Shown here: in pieces, positions 17,297 to 27,210 of the stretch | Layout of the letters: each line of letters begins with the position of its first letter | How positions within the stretch are numbered: the first letter of the stretch is position 1 | Assembly: GCF_000829395.1 (NCBI RefSeq) | Contig: NZ_AP014680.1 | Coordinates: 992,001 to 1,056,000 of the forward strand | DNA: 64,000 nt | Direction of reading: 5' to 3' | Source: Paucilactobacillus hokkaidonensis JCM 18461 | Lineage (GTDB): Bacteria > Bacillota > Bacilli > Lactobacillales > Lactobacillaceae | Made by a program: the position numbers and the translations under genes | The notes under the pieces: model-generated | Told to the model about the DNA's origin: nothing | The model's database searches: none | What the model saw: only the letters and a program-made list of their open reading frames with translations

Positions 17297-17428
17297 AGTG
17301 TGTCTGAATTTTCCTATGAATGTGGTTTAAAAATTGAATAAATAATACATAGGATAACCATTAATAGTGTTATTCTGTTTTTTTGATGAGAATTTTAATG
17401 AGAAAATTAGAAAAAATGGCAGTAAAAG

Positions 17429-17457
17429 TTGCATTTAGCCTGTTTTTTCGATACTGT
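17429..17457 (+). promoter_or_regulatory. opuCA: Possible promoter of opuC operon
   Basis: TTGCAT at 17429-17434, 17-base spacer, TACTGT at 17452-17457, 37 bases before the TTG start. The -10 is weak, which would suit an osmotically induced promoter, but this is a guess. Confidence 0.4.
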
Positions 17458-17494
17458 ACATGCAGCGGTGTAAATTTTATGAGGAGGGACCTTT

Positions 17495-18727
17495 TTGCTA
17501 CTTTCATTACAACATTTACGAAAAGAGTATTCCGGCGGAAAAATTGCAGTTGATGATGTGACACTTGATATCGACGCCGGAGAATTTATTTGTTTTATTG
17601 GTACCTCTGGTTCTGGTAAGACAACAACAATGCGAATGATTAATCGCATGTTAACTCAGACTTCTGGAAAAATTTTAATTAATGATAAAGATATTGCAAC
17701 AATGGATCCAGTTAAATTACGACGAAAACTTGGTTATGTTATTCAAAACGTCGGATTGATGCCACATATGACGATTCGCGATAATATTACTTTGGTGCCT
17801 AAACTATTAAAATGGCCAAAGGAAAAGCGAGATCAGCGGGCAATTGAATTGATTAAGCTGGCACAATTACCAGAAGAATTTTTAGACCGTTTTCCTGCGG
17901 AACTGTCAGGTGGGCAGCAGCAAAGAATCGGAGTTGTTCGGGCATTTGCCGCAGATCAAGATATTATTTTGATGGATGAACCATTTGGTGCGCTCGATCC
18001 AATTACTCGTGAAGCACTTCAAGATTTAGTTCAGGATTTGCAACAAAGACTTGGAAAAACGTTTATTTTTGTAACTCATGATATGGATGAGGCTTTAAAA
18101 TTAGCAACGAGAATTGTCATTATGTCTCACGGCAAGGTTGTTCAGGTAGACACGCCAGACAATATTCTTAAGCATCCTGCCAATGATTTTGTGACGCATT
18201 TAATTGGGGAAGAACGCCTAATTCAAGCTCGTCCCAGCGTTACCACAGTTGGGCAAGTCATGCTTAAGTCACCAATTTATATTACTGCTGATAAGGCCTT
18301 ACCTGAAGCGCTGCAAATGATGCATGATAAGCGGGTTGATACTTTATTGGTTACTGATCAAGAACGTAAATTAGTTGGGATATTAGGCATTGAAGAATTG
18401 GATGCCCAATTTTATTCCGACCAAAATGTCGGTCAGATCATGGATCCTAAAGTGTTCTACGTTAAAAAAGAGTCGATTATCCGTGATACTGTTGATCGAA
18501 TTTTAAAGCGGGGCTATAAAAATGTGCCGGTGGTGAGTGATGATGGAAAATTAGTCGGAATTGTAACCCGGACCACATTGGTTGATATGGTTTATGATGC
18601 ACTCTGGTGGCAAAATGAGGACAATGCTAACAGAGATGAACCGCATAATGCTGCTGAGGCACAGCAAGTTGCTGATGATGTTTTGATTCCTGATGTAGCC
18701 TCAAAGGGGGAATCGGAGGATGATTAG
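17495..18727 (+). CDS. opuCA: Osmolyte ABC transporter ATPase with tandem CBS domains (OpuCA)
   Basis: 410 residues, TTG start behind GAGGAGGG. ABC domain with Walker [10 protein letters not shown] (about 36-44), signature LSGGQQQR and Walker B IILMDEP; family-specific insert [19 protein letters not shown]. Two CBS domains follow (about 255-375), which in OpuA/OpuC sense ionic strength near the membrane, then an acidic tail. It powers uptake of betaine, carnitine or choline-type solutes; the exact substrate is not readable here. Overlaps opuCB by 8 bases. Confidence 0.93.
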   Translation: MLLSLQHLRKEYSGGKIAVDDVTLDIDAGEFICFIGTSGSGKTTTMRMINRMLTQTSGKILINDKDIATMDPVKLRRKLGYVIQNVGLMPHMTIRDNITLVPKLLKWPKEKRDQRAIELIKLAQLPEEFLDRFPAELSGGQQQRIGVVRAFAADQDIILMDEPFGALDPITREALQDLVQDLQQRLGKTFIFVTHDMDEALKLATRIVIMSHGKVVQVDTPDNILKHPANDFVTHLIGEERLIQARPSVTTVGQVMLKSPIYITADKALPEALQMMHDKRVDTLLVTDQERKLVGILGIEELDAQFYSDQNVGQIMDPKVFYVKKESIIRDTVDRILKRGYKNVPVVSDDGKLVGIVTRTTLVDMVYDALWWQNEDNANRDEPHNAAEAQQVADDVLIPDVASKGESEDD

Positions 18728-19349
18728 TTTTTTACAGGCAAACGGTGCTCAATTGGTCATTAAAATATGGCAGCATATTTATTTGTCATTTACTTCACTG
18801 GCACTAGGTATCATTGTTGCGGTTCCTTTGGCAGTATTGTTAACCAGAGTTAAAAAGATTGCCGGTTTTGTGATTGGATTGGCCAGCATATTGCAAACAG
18901 TCCCATCGATGGCCTTGTTAGCCTTGATGATTCCGATTTTTGGAATTGGTAGTCTTCCAGCAATTGTAGCGTTATTTATTTATTCGTTATTACCAATTTT
19001 ACGTAACACCTATCTTGGATTAGAGAATGTGGATCCAGCAGTGTTAGATGCTGCAAAAGGGATGGGCATGAATAATATGCAATCGATTGTGCAAGTCGAA
19101 TTAAGACTGGCAGCTCCGGTGATTATGGCTGGAATTCGGTTATCAGCTACCTTTGTAATTGCATGGGCAGCACTAGCTTCCTACATTGGCGCCGGTGGAT
19201 TAGGTGATTTTATTTTTAATGGATTAAACTTATATCGTAGTGATTTAATATTGGCCGGTTCAATTCCGGTAATTATTTTAGCTTTGATTACAGATTTTAT
19301 TTTAGGCAAAGTTGAATTAATGGTCACTCCGAAAACGTCACATGCGTAG
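18720..19349 (+). CDS. opuCB: Osmolyte ABC transporter permease (OpuCB)
   Basis: 209 residues, about six transmembrane helices. Contains the permease cytoplasmic loop ...[32 protein letters not shown] (EAA-like loop) and the family motif [16 protein letters not shown]. Pairs with OpuCD to form the membrane channel. Starts in the end of opuCA and overlaps the frame before opuCC, so all four genes are one translationally coupled operon. Confidence 0.93.
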   Translation: MISFLQANGAQLVIKIWQHIYLSFTSLALGIIVAVPLAVLLTRVKKIAGFVIGLASILQTVPSMALLALMIPIFGIGSLPAIVALFIYSLLPILRNTYLGLENVDPAVLDAAKGMGMNNMQSIVQVELRLAAPVIMAGIRLSATFVIAWAALASYIGAGGLGDFIFNGLNLYRSDLILAGSIPVIILALITDFILGKVELMVTPKTSHA

Positions 19350-19365
19350 AGGAGGCCCAATCAAA

Positions 19366-20298
19366 ATGAAAAGAAGAAACAAACTAGCTTTACTAATTAC
19401 TGGGTTGTTAAGTTTAACAATTGTTTTGTCTGGTTGTGGTTTTCCAGGTCTGAATTCATCAACGAACAATACAGTTAGAATTGCAGTTCAGAATACAACC
19501 GAACAACAGATTGTCGCAGCGATTGATCAGAAAATGATCGAACACTACACTTCACTGAACGTCAGTTTAATTAATAATTTGGGCTCAGCAAGTGTCAGTT
19601 TTGCTGCCTTGCGCAATGACAACGCGGATGTTTCTGCAGTTAGATATAATGGTGCGGATTTAACCGTTATTTTAGGCAAAAAGGCCTCTGGAAATTCACA
19701 GATTGATAGTGCAACCGTTAAAAAGATATTTAAGGATAAATATCATCTAACCTATTTTCCAACATACGGTTTTGCTGACACGTACGCTTGGATGGTTACA
19801 AAACAGGATGCTAAAAAATATGACTTGAATAATGTTTCGGATATGCAAAAACGAGCTGGTCAAATGAAGGTTGGTATTGATCAGTCGTGGATGAATCGGC
19901 GTGGTGATGGGTATGATGCATTCCAAAAGTTATATGGATTTTCTTTTAATAAGGTTTATCCAATGCAAATCGGATTAGTATATGATTCGCTGGAAGCTGG
20001 TAAAATGGATGCCATTTTAGGTTATTCAACCGATGGACGAATTAGTAGTTATGATTTGAATTTGTTAAATGATGACAAACATTTCTTTCCACCGTATTAT
20101 GCTAGTCCAGTGGCAACTGACAAGATTTTACGGGAACATCCAGAATTAAAGCAGGTGTTCAATCGATTAAACGGCAAAATATCACTTAAAACGATGCAAA
20201 AATTAAACTATCAAGTTGACAACAATTTGCAAGAACCAGATGTTGTTGCCAGCAAATTCTTGAAAGAACACAATTATTTTGAAGGGGGTAACGATTAA
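19366..20298 (+). CDS. opuCC: Osmolyte ABC transporter substrate-binding lipoprotein (OpuCC)
   Basis: 310 residues from ATG 19366 (GAGGAGG upstream; the longer frame lacks one). Lipoprotein signal with basic KRRNK, hydrophobic stretch and lipobox LSGC (Cys near residue 23). The mature part is a type-II periplasmic-binding fold of the OsmF/OpuAC type (TVRIAVQNTTEQQIVAA, NNLGSASVSFAALRN, DVSAVRYNGADLT, DAILGYSTDGRISSYDL). It delivers the solute to OpuCB/OpuCD. Its stop overlaps the opuCD start by one base. Confidence 0.92.
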   Translation: MKRRNKLALLITGLLSLTIVLSGCGFPGLNSSTNNTVRIAVQNTTEQQIVAAIDQKMIEHYTSLNVSLINNLGSASVSFAALRNDNADVSAVRYNGADLTVILGKKASGNSQIDSATVKKIFKDKYHLTYFPTYGFADTYAWMVTKQDAKKYDLNNVSDMQKRAGQMKVGIDQSWMNRRGDGYDAFQKLYGFSFNKVYPMQIGLVYDSLEAGKMDAILGYSTDGRISSYDLNLLNDDKHFFPPYYASPVATDKILREHPELKQVFNRLNGKISLKTMQKLNYQVDNNLQEPDVVASKFLKEHNYFEGGND

Positions 20299-20960
20299 TG
20301 CAGAATTTAAATATATGGCAGCAATTAGTTACCTACTTTATGAATAATGGGATGTATGTTCTAGCACAGTTTGATCGTCATTTTTTGATTTCGATTTATG
20401 GAGTCCTAATGGCCGCCATTGTTGGAATTCCAATTGGTATTTTTATAGCCAGATATCGAAAATTGAGTGCCTGGGTCGTTGGAATTGCGAACGTAATTCA
20501 AACAATCCCATCGTTAGCAATGCTATCAATTATAATGTTAGGTCTTGGATTAGGGGTTAATACCGTAATTGTGACTGTGTTCTTATATTCTCTTTTACCA
20601 ATTATCAAAAATACGTACACTGGCATGGTTAATGTGAGTGCTGACGTGTTGGATGCTGGTAAAGGAATGGGAATGACTTCCAGGCAACGGCTGCAATACA
20701 TTGAATTACCACTTTCGCTGTCAGTTATCATGGCTGGAGTCAGAAATGCATTGGTATTAGCGATCGGAATTACTGCAATTGGATCATTCGTTGGCGCCGG
20801 TGGTTTAGGTGATATTATTATTCGAGGTACCAATGCAACTAATGGCGGAGCAATAATTTTAGCAGGAGCACTACCGACTGCATTAATGGCAATCATTTCT
20901 GATGCTGTCCTGGGCTTTATCGAAAGAAAATTAGATCCGACTACTAGAAGTCAAAGTTAA
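20298..20960 (+). CDS. opuCD: Osmolyte ABC transporter permease (OpuCD)
   Basis: 220 residues, six hydrophobic segments. The loop DVLDAGKGMGMTSRQRLQYIELPLSLSVIMAGVRNA and the motif SFVGAGGLGDIIIRG mirror those of OpuCB, as expected for the second channel subunit. Last gene of the operon; a strong bidirectional terminator follows after 10 bases. Confidence 0.93.
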   Translation: MQNLNIWQQLVTYFMNNGMYVLAQFDRHFLISIYGVLMAAIVGIPIGIFIARYRKLSAWVVGIANVIQTIPSLAMLSIIMLGLGLGVNTVIVTVFLYSLLPIIKNTYTGMVNVSADVLDAGKGMGMTSRQRLQYIELPLSLSVIMAGVRNALVLAIGITAIGSFVGAGGLGDIIIRGTNATNGGAIILAGALPTALMAIISDAVLGFIERKLDPTTRSQS

Positions 20961-20970
20961 ATATAGAACC

Positions 20971-21015
20971 AAAAAATACATTTAAGACCGTACTCAGCGT
21001 CTTAAATGTATTTTT
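20971..21015. terminator. Bidirectional terminator between opuCD and the SOS-type gene
   Basis: A 16-bp perfect stem (AAAATACATTTAAGAC with GTCTTAAATGTATTTT) flanked by A-run and T-run, so it works for both convergent genes. Confidence 0.9.
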
Positions 21016-21031
21016 AAATTGAAACCTAAAA

Positions 21032-21367
21032 TTAAGCTTGCGCAATATATCTAACATCCATTTTGTTAAAAAGATAAGTAACATTGGTAATTGTTTTTAA
21101 AATGAATTGATCGTTTTTAATTCGCGTTACTTGACCGCAAATATTAACACGTTGATTTGTTGGATTAATCGTATCAAGTTGAATGTTAACCAACAAATTA
21201 TCAGTGACTGAGCGTTGCAAGAATAAACTGCGTTGAAAATCTGGCATTTTAGGTAATGGTTTAACTGCTTTGAGCAAATGTGGACGGTCGTTTTCTAAAA
21301 AGAATTCATCAAAATGTTCCCGCAGATTGGTACTAACTTTTTTTAGCGAACCTTGATAGTTTTGCAT
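21032..21367 (-). CDS. Small LexA-controlled protein, possibly YolD-like
   Basis: 111 residues, GGAGG ribosome site, transcribed against its neighbours. I do not recognise it with confidence. The N-terminal half is helical and charged (NLREHFDEFFLENDRPHLLKAV); the C-terminal half has a beta pattern (LLVNIQLDTI, RVNICGQVTRIKNDQFILKT, TYLFNKMDVRYI) reminiscent of the YolD-like family, whose genes partner Y-family DNA polymerases in SOS operons. Its promoter contains two LexA boxes (separate entry), which supports a damage-response role. No polymerase gene is adjacent, so any partner is elsewhere. Confidence 0.75.
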   Translation of the reverse strand: MQNYQGSLKKVSTNLREHFDEFFLENDRPHLLKAVKPLPKMPDFQRSLFLQRSVTDNLLVNIQLDTINPTNQRVNICGQVTRIKNDQFILKTITNVTYLFNKMDVRYIAQA

Positions 21368-21380
21368 TTTTAATTTCCTC

Positions 21381-21430
21381 CGAACATATGTTTGTGTTTA
21401 CAGTATACGAACAAACGTTCTTATTTGCAA
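21381..21430 (-). promoter_or_regulatory. SOS promoter with two LexA/DinR boxes
   Basis: On the minus strand: TTGCAA (21425-21430), 17-base spacer, TATACT (21402-21407). Two sites match the Gram-positive LexA consensus CGAAC-N4-GTTYG: CGAACATATGTTTG at 21381-21394, just downstream of the -10 and touching the ribosome site, and CGAACAAACGTTCT at 21408-21421, filling the spacer. Binding at either would block transcription. Confidence 0.85.
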
Positions 21431-21547
21431 GTGCCTTTATTTTTTCTTAATAAATAAGATCGACTCAAAGTGAAATAAACTTGATTAACAGTACTAAATA
21501 GTGCAAAATGGATGATAACACATTAATTAAGGGAGCCGTTAGTTAAC

Positions 21548-22168
21548 ATGACAAAACGCGGAATGTTGATTGTCTTATCAGGTCCTTCTGGGGTCGGTAA
21601 GGGAACTGTTCGGAAAGCAATTTTTGATCAAAATAATAATGATTTTCAGTATTCGATTTCAATGACCACTCGTCAGCCTCGCCCTGGTGAAGTTGATGGA
21701 GTAGATTATTTCTTCGTTTCGAAAGAAGAGTTTGAAGAGCGGATTCAGACCGGTGGAATGCTTGAATATGCAAAGTATGTTGACAATTATTATGGAACAC
21801 CTTTAAAATATGTAAATGAAACGTTGGATTCGGGTAAAGATGTTTTTTTGGAAATTGAAGTTAACGGAGCCATGCAAGTACGAGCAAAATCTCCTGATGG
21901 AGTGTTCGTCTTTCTAACACCGCCAGATTTGATGGAATTAAAACAGCGCCTAATCCATCGTGGTACAGATGCCATGGATGTTATCAATAAACGAGTTGCA
22001 ACTGCGGTTGGTGAAATTAAAATGATGCAAAATTATGACTATGCAGTTGTCAACGATGAAGTGAACAATGCCGTTGAAAAGATTAAGACAATCATTCGGA
22101 GTGAGCGTTTAAGAGTGACGCGCGTTATGCCTGATTATCTTGGAATGATAGGAGAAATGGACTTATGA
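21548..22168 (+). CDS. gmk: Guanylate kinase
   Basis: 206 residues. Phosphorylates GMP to GDP with ATP. P-loop GPSGVGKGT at residues 11-19, the GMP-binding [19 protein letters not shown] region and the lid segment [15 protein letters not shown] are all present. AGGGAG lies about 12 bases before the ATG, slightly far. It overlaps rpoZ by 4 bases, the usual gmk-rpoZ pair that links nucleotide pools and transcription. Confidence 0.97.
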   Translation: MTKRGMLIVLSGPSGVGKGTVRKAIFDQNNNDFQYSISMTTRQPRPGEVDGVDYFFVSKEEFEERIQTGGMLEYAKYVDNYYGTPLKYVNETLDSGKDVFLEIEVNGAMQVRAKSPDGVFVFLTPPDLMELKQRLIHRGTDAMDVINKRVATAVGEIKMMQNYDYAVVNDEVNNAVEKIKTIIRSERLRVTRVMPDYLGMIGEMDL

Positions 22169-22380
22169 TTTTATACCCTTCAGTTGACGAATTACTTAAA
22201 CGTGTTGATTCACGTTATTCACTTATTATGCTTGCTAGCAAGCGGGCCCATGAACTTGATGCAGGGGCAACACCATTGTTAAGCAAATATGATTCAGTTA
22301 AATCAGTTGGTAAGGCTCTAGAAGAAATTGTTGCTGGTGATGTAATGATTGATCCGAATACCAAAGCTAAGTTAAAATAA
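22165..22380 (+). CDS. rpoZ: RNA polymerase omega subunit
   Basis: 71 residues. Contains the omega core ([46 protein letters not shown]), where the RYSLVxxASKRARQ-like motif wraps the beta-prime subunit and assists assembly. ATGA overlap with gmk. Followed by about 200 bases without a clear terminator. Confidence 0.96.
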   Translation: MILYPSVDELLKRVDSRYSLIMLASKRAHELDAGATPLLSKYDSVKSVGKALEEIVAGDVMIDPNTKAKLK

Positions 22381-22523
22381 CGTGATAAATTTTACGTGTA
22401 GATAGTTGTGATAAAGTCAATTTTGATTTTATTGCAGCTTTTTTTATTTACTTGTCCAATGTAAGCAAATTAACGGTGCTCAAACTTTTTAATTATTATG
22501 GTTGTAGCGACAGCTTAATGCCT

Positions 22524-22550
22524 TTGTGCACGCTTCTTTTATGGTATAAT
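22524..22550 (+). promoter_or_regulatory. coaBC: Promoter of coaBC-priA-fmt operon
   Basis: TATAAT at 22545-22550 with TTGTGC 15 bases upstream (or TTTGTG with 16), 40 bases before the coaBC ATG. The 22381-22520 stretch upstream shows no gene. Confidence 0.65.
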
Positions 22551-22589
22551 TTCAAGGAATGAATTAAAAAATGAAATGGGGAATTTTAG

Positions 22590-23789
22590 ATGGCACATAT
22601 AACCATTCATGTGACAGGCGGAATTGCAACTTATAAAATTGTTTCACTGGTGAGATTATTACAACATCATGGTGAGCAAGTACGTGTTGCAATGACTAAA
22701 GCTGCAACTAATTTTGTTACCCCCACCACGTTTGCGGCATTAACTAAATATCCGGTGTTAACAGACTTATGGGCCAAAGACAGACAGGCAAGCATTGCTC
22801 ACGTTGAGTTGGCCGATTGGACGGACCTTGCAATTGTTGCACCGGCAACTGCAAATATAATTGCTAAAATGGCAAATGGAATTGCAGATGAAGCTGTCTC
22901 AACCACTTTATTGGCTACGCAAGCACCAAAAATAATTGTTCCAGCGATGAATTCGCATATGTGGGCCAATCAAGCAACGCAGCGTAATATTACCCAATTA
23001 CAATTAGATGGGGTTACTGTCATTGAACCGGTAACTGGACAACTGGCAGAAGGATATGATGGTAAGGGTAGAATGCCTGAAGTTGATCAAATCTTTGCGC
23101 AAATTGTAGATCAATTAAAAGGACAAAATAGTAATTTATTAGCTGGAAAAAAATTTTTAATTAGTGCTGGTGGAACGCGTGAAGTAATTGACCCGGTCCG
23201 CTTTATTGGTAACCGTTCATCCGGTAAAATGGGGATTGCCTTAGCTGTGGCAGCGGCTAAAGCTGGCGCTAAGGTGACCCTGATTGCAGGACAAACTACT
23301 GCTTTGTTGCCAGATAATAGTCAAATTGATGTTATTAAAGTTCAGTCAACGCAGGATCTAGCAGATCAAATTGAATCACGATTCACTAAAAATGATGTCT
23401 TAATTATGGCTGCAGCAGTGGCTGATTTTCAGCCATTCAGTGTAGCTACTGAAAAGATAAAAAAGAGTGCTGATAATGATGAACTAGTGCTTAAATTGAA
23501 AAAAACACCAGATATTTTAAAGCAAGTGGCTAGCCATAAACAAAGTCAGTATGTGGTTGCTTTTGCAGCTGAAACACAACAATTAATTGAGAACGCAACT
23601 AAAAAATTAATTAGTAAACATGCTGATTTGTTAGTAGCTAATAATGTGGCTAGTGCTGGTGTGGGTTTCGGTAGCGATGATAATGAAGTAACTATATTGG
23701 AACCAAATCAGGCACCAATTAAATGGAATAAAATGAGCAAACAACAGGTTGCCAACCAATTAATTGAATTGATTGCAACTAGAATTTAG
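22590..23789 (+). CDS. coaBC: Bifunctional phosphopantothenoylcysteine synthetase/decarboxylase
   Basis: 399 residues. N-terminal CoaC flavoprotein domain ([44 protein letters not shown]) decarboxylates phosphopantothenoylcysteine; C-terminal CoaB domain ([34 protein letters not shown]) joins cysteine to phosphopantothenate. Together they give two steps of coenzyme A synthesis. Full length, so fused as in most bacteria. GGGGA ribosome site; first gene of the operon that runs into priA. Confidence 0.96.
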   Translation: MAHITIHVTGGIATYKIVSLVRLLQHHGEQVRVAMTKAATNFVTPTTFAALTKYPVLTDLWAKDRQASIAHVELADWTDLAIVAPATANIIAKMANGIADEAVSTTLLATQAPKIIVPAMNSHMWANQATQRNITQLQLDGVTVIEPVTGQLAEGYDGKGRMPEVDQIFAQIVDQLKGQNSNLLAGKKFLISAGGTREVIDPVRFIGNRSSGKMGIALAVAAAKAGAKVTLIAGQTTALLPDNSQIDVIKVQSTQDLADQIESRFTKNDVLIMAAAVADFQPFSVATEKIKKSADNDELVLKLKKTPDILKQVASHKQSQYVVAFAAETQQLIENATKKLISKHADLLVANNVASAGVGFGSDDNEVTILEPNQAPIKWNKMSKQQVANQLIELIATRI

Positions 23790-23811
23790 TAAGTACAAGT
23801 AAGGTGATTTA

Positions 23812-26226
23812 ATGGCACAAATGGCGCAAATTATTGTTGATGTTCCAACCATGCAAACCAATCAGCCATATACCTATCGAATACCAGATGAGCTTACTGA
23901 CCAAATTAAGCCTGGAATGCGGGTAGTGGTTCCATTTGGCCGAGGAAGTCGGAAAGTACAAGGCTTCGTGGTGGGATTAGATGAGCAGGTTGATTTTGAT
24001 GGGACGTTAAAGTCGATTGATTCACTGTTAGAATTACACCCTGTGCTAAACGAAGAATTATTACAATTAGCCCAGTGGTTGGCCAAAAAGACATTTGCAT
24101 TTCAAATTACATGCATGTTTACAATGCTACCAAATGTGATGCGGTCAAAGACTAAGCGTTTTTTACATTTAATTGATGAAGTGGACGAACAAACATTGTT
24201 CGATTTATTTAATGGCCAAAACGAAATTTTATTTGAACCAGATCAATTAGATGCTAAAACGTTGAGTCAGTTACTGAAGCTGAAGCGAGAAGGCAAAGTT
24301 GAAGTTACCTATCAAGTTGCCAATCGTGCCAAAGCAAAAACAATGCTCGGGATCACTCCTAAGCTTTCATTTGAACAGTATGAAGAAATCCGGGCAACGT
24401 TGCCACATAATGCTCACTCGCAAAACAAATTATTGTCTTACTTACAAAGTATTTTGAATACAACCGTTAAAATTGCAGATGCTGAGCAACAAAGTGATTT
24501 AAAAGCGAATATATTTACTACTGGTGAACATAAAGGTTGGTTAACAAAGGATCCAGTTGAGGTTTATCGTTCACCAAGCAGTAAAGATAAAACTAGAGAT
24601 CATCCGTTTGAATTGAATCACCATCAAGCAATTGCAGTTGAAAAAATTAGTCACGCGGTTAATAATGACCAGGCTGAAACATTTTTGCTTGAAGGAGTAA
24701 CCGGTAGTGGTAAAACTGAGGTTTACTTACAAAGTATTGCGCAGGCTTTAAATAAGGGCAAAACAGCGATCATGTTGGTACCAGAAATTTCCTTAACCCC
24801 GCAAATGGTGACACGTGTTAAGCAGCGGTTTGGTTCTGCCGTGGCAGTTTTACATAGTGGCCTGTCCAATGGTGAAAAATACGATGAATGGCGCCGGATC
24901 GAAAAGGGCGAAGCTCAGGTAGTAGTTGGTGCCCGCTCGGCCGTATTTGCACCGCTTAAAAATATTGGTTTAATCATCATGGATGAAGAACACGAAACAA
25001 GCTATAAACAAGATGAAACACCGCGGTACCATGCTCGTGATGTAGCGCTTTGGCGCAGTAAATATCATGGAGCGCCATTAGTGTTAGGAAGTGCAACTCC
25101 CAGTTTGGAATCTCGAGCGCGGGCGCAAAAGGGTGTTTACCAACAGTTATTATTGCCAGATCGAATTAATGAACAGCCATTACCGATTGTTTCTGTTGTC
25201 GATATGCGTAAAGAATTACGACAACATGCTGAAAGTAATTTTTCGACTGATTTATTGGATGCACTGAATGATCGATTAGCACGTGGCGAGCAAAGTATTT
25301 TAATGCTGAATCGACGAGGTTACTCTTCATTTATTATGTGTCGAGATTGTGGATTTGTATTAAAGTGTCCCAATTGTGATATATCGCTGACTTTGCATAT
25401 GGATACGCATACGATGAAATGTCATTATTGTGGTCACGAAGAGCCCATTCCACGTCAATGCCCAAATTGCCATAGTGCTAAGATTCGTTATTATGGTACT
25501 GGAACCCAAAAAGTTCAGGCTGAGCTAGAACAAAAGATCCCAGCTGCCAATGTCTTGCGGATGGATGTTGATACGACTCGCCGCAAAGGGATGCACGAAA
25601 AGATCCTCAAACAATTTGGTAATCATGAGGCTGATATTTTGTTAGGAACCCAAATGATTGCTAAAGGTTTGGATTTTCCAGATGTAACCCTGGTAGGGGT
25701 TTTAAATGCGGATACAGGACTTGGCTTACCGGATTTTAGAGCTAGTGAACACACTTTTCAGTTACTGACTCAAGTGAGCGGGCGTGCTGGCCGCGCGGAT
25801 AAAAAGGGTGAAGTAATTGTTCAAACGTTTAATCCGGATCATTACGCGATTAAATTGGCGCAAACTCAAAATTTCGAAAAGTTCTTTAAATTAGAAATGG
25901 ATTTAAGGCATCGTGGTGGTTATCCGCCGTATTATTACACGGTGCAAGTAATGACAAGTCATGAAAAAGAGGCACAAGCTGCCAAAAAAATGCTTGCAAT
26001 TACAAATTGGCTCAGAAAGCGGATTGCACCGGACAGTATCATTTTAGGTCCCACGCCGCAGGCAATTGCACGGGTTAATCGGCGCTATTATTATCAAATT
26101 GTAATTAAGTATAAACAAGATCAAAATATTCAATCAGCTTTAACAGAAATGATGCAAAGTGTACAAAAATTAAGTGGTCAGGGTTTCCAAATTTCAATCG
26201 ATGCTGAGCCACAACACTTTATGTAA
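23812..26226 (+). CDS. priA: Primosomal protein N' (replication restart helicase PriA)
   Basis: 804 residues, full length. N-terminal 3'-DNA-binding domain, helicase core with Walker A GVTGSGKTE (about 295), DEEH box (about 390), and a zinc-binding cluster of eight cysteines (CRDCGFVLKCPNCD ... CHYCGHEEPIPRQCPNCH, about 510-556) plus YGTGTQKV, QMIAKGLDFP and SGRAGRAD. It reloads the replisome at stalled forks. Start chosen as ATG 23812 with AAGGTG upstream. Confidence 0.97.
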   Translation: MAQMAQIIVDVPTMQTNQPYTYRIPDELTDQIKPGMRVVVPFGRGSRKVQGFVVGLDEQVDFDGTLKSIDSLLELHPVLNEELLQLAQWLAKKTFAFQITCMFTMLPNVMRSKTKRFLHLIDEVDEQTLFDLFNGQNEILFEPDQLDAKTLSQLLKLKREGKVEVTYQVANRAKAKTMLGITPKLSFEQYEEIRATLPHNAHSQNKLLSYLQSILNTTVKIADAEQQSDLKANIFTTGEHKGWLTKDPVEVYRSPSSKDKTRDHPFELNHHQAIAVEKISHAVNNDQAETFLLEGVTGSGKTEVYLQSIAQALNKGKTAIMLVPEISLTPQMVTRVKQRFGSAVAVLHSGLSNGEKYDEWRRIEKGEAQVVVGARSAVFAPLKNIGLIIMDEEHETSYKQDETPRYHARDVALWRSKYHGAPLVLGSATPSLESRARAQKGVYQQLLLPDRINEQPLPIVSVVDMRKELRQHAESNFSTDLLDALNDRLARGEQSILMLNRRGYSSFIMCRDCGFVLKCPNCDISLTLHMDTHTMKCHYCGHEEPIPRQCPNCHSAKIRYYGTGTQKVQAELEQKIPAANVLRMDVDTTRRKGMHEKILKQFGNHEADILLGTQMIAKGLDFPDVTLVGVLNADTGLGLPDFRASEHTFQLLTQVSGRAGRADKKGEVIVQTFNPDHYAIKLAQTQNFEKFFKLEMDLRHRGGYPPYYYTVQVMTSHEKEAQAAKKMLAITNWLRKRIAPDSIILGPTPQAIARVNRRYYYQIVIKYKQDQNIQSALTEMMQSVQKLSGQGFQISIDAEPQHFM

Positions 26227-26259
26227 TAACCAAATTTAATTTTAAGGAGTTTATTTTTA

Positions 26260-27210
26260 ATGACATCAATCGTATTTATGGGAACACCGCAATTTGCAGT
26301 ACCAATATTACAAAGTTTATTAGATCAGCACTATGACGTTAAGGCAGTAGTCACACAGCCAGATCGTCCGGTTGGTCGTAAACATGTTTTGACAGCATCA
26401 CCAGTAAAGCAGTTGGCTGTGGCTAATGAAATCGAAGTTTTACAACCTGAAAAAATTAATCACAGTGAAGAAATGCAACGAGTAATTGATTTACAACCAG
26501 ATTTGATTGTTACGGCAGCTTTTGGTCAATTCTTACCGACAAAATTGTTAGCAGCAGCTAAAGTTGCTGCAATTAATGTGCATGGATCACTATTACCTAA
26601 ATATCGTGGTGGTGCTCCTGTTCAATATGCAATTATGAATGGTGAAAAGAAAACCGGTGTATCTATTATTTATATGATTAAGCAAATGGATGCCGGCGAT
26701 ATTTTAGCACAAAAAGCAATTGAAATTGGCAAAAATGATGATACTGGATCAATGTTTGATAAGCTGAGCCTTTTAGGTCGTGATTTGTTGCTAGAAACAA
26801 TTCCGGATCTGTTAAATGGTCAAGTTGTGCCAGTGGCACAGGATGAAAGTAAAGTAATCTTTTCACCAAATATTTCTAGTGAAGAAGAACATATTGACAT
26901 AACCATGACGGCCGAACAAATTGATTGGAAAGTGCGGGCATTACGGCCATTTCCAATTGCTAATATTAACTTAGATGGTCTGCGTACTAAGCTGTGGCAG
27001 GTTAGGGTGTTAGAAGACAACACTGATCTTAATCCAGGACAAGTGGTTTCAGTGACTAAGCATGAATTAGTACTTGCAGCTGGTAAAGGGACGACATTTT
27101 CAATTCAACAATTACAACCAGCTGGTAAACCACAAATGAGTATTACCGATTATTTGAATGGACATCAAGATATCAAACAAGGAGCACAGGTCGTAAATAA
27201 TGGAAAATAA
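26260..27210 (+). CDS. fmt: Methionyl-tRNA formyltransferase
   Basis: 316 residues. Formylates Met-tRNAfMet using 10-formyl-THF (made by FolD). Signatures: MGTPQFAVPILQSL, active-site INVHGSLLPKYRGGAPVQYAI with the catalytic Asn/His, and VSIIYMIKQMDAGDIL; a C-terminal OB-like domain binds tRNA. Overlaps rsmB by 11 bases. Confidence 0.97.
   Translation: MTSIVFMGTPQFAVPILQSLLDQHYDVKAVVTQPDRPVGRKHVLTASPVKQLAVANEIEVLQPEKINHSEEMQRVIDLQPDLIVTAAFGQFLPTKLLAAAKVAAINVHGSLLPKYRGGAPVQYAIMNGEKKTGVSIIYMIKQMDAGDILAQKAIEIGKNDDTGSMFDKLSLLGRDLLLETIPDLLNGQVVPVAQDESKVIFSPNISSEEEHIDITMTAEQIDWKVRALRPFPIANINLDGLRTKLWQVRVLEDNTDLNPGQVVSVTKHELVLAAGKGTTFSIQQLQPAGKPQMSITDYLNGHQDIKQGAQVVNNGK

Noticed and set aside
20498-20896. 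A 132-codon minus-strand frame inside opuCD
   Set aside because: Shadow of the permease gene; composition is the complement of hydrophobic codons.
22381-22520. A terminator or small RNA after rpoZ
   Set aside because: Only AT-rich sequence with short chance repeats; no convincing stem plus T-run.
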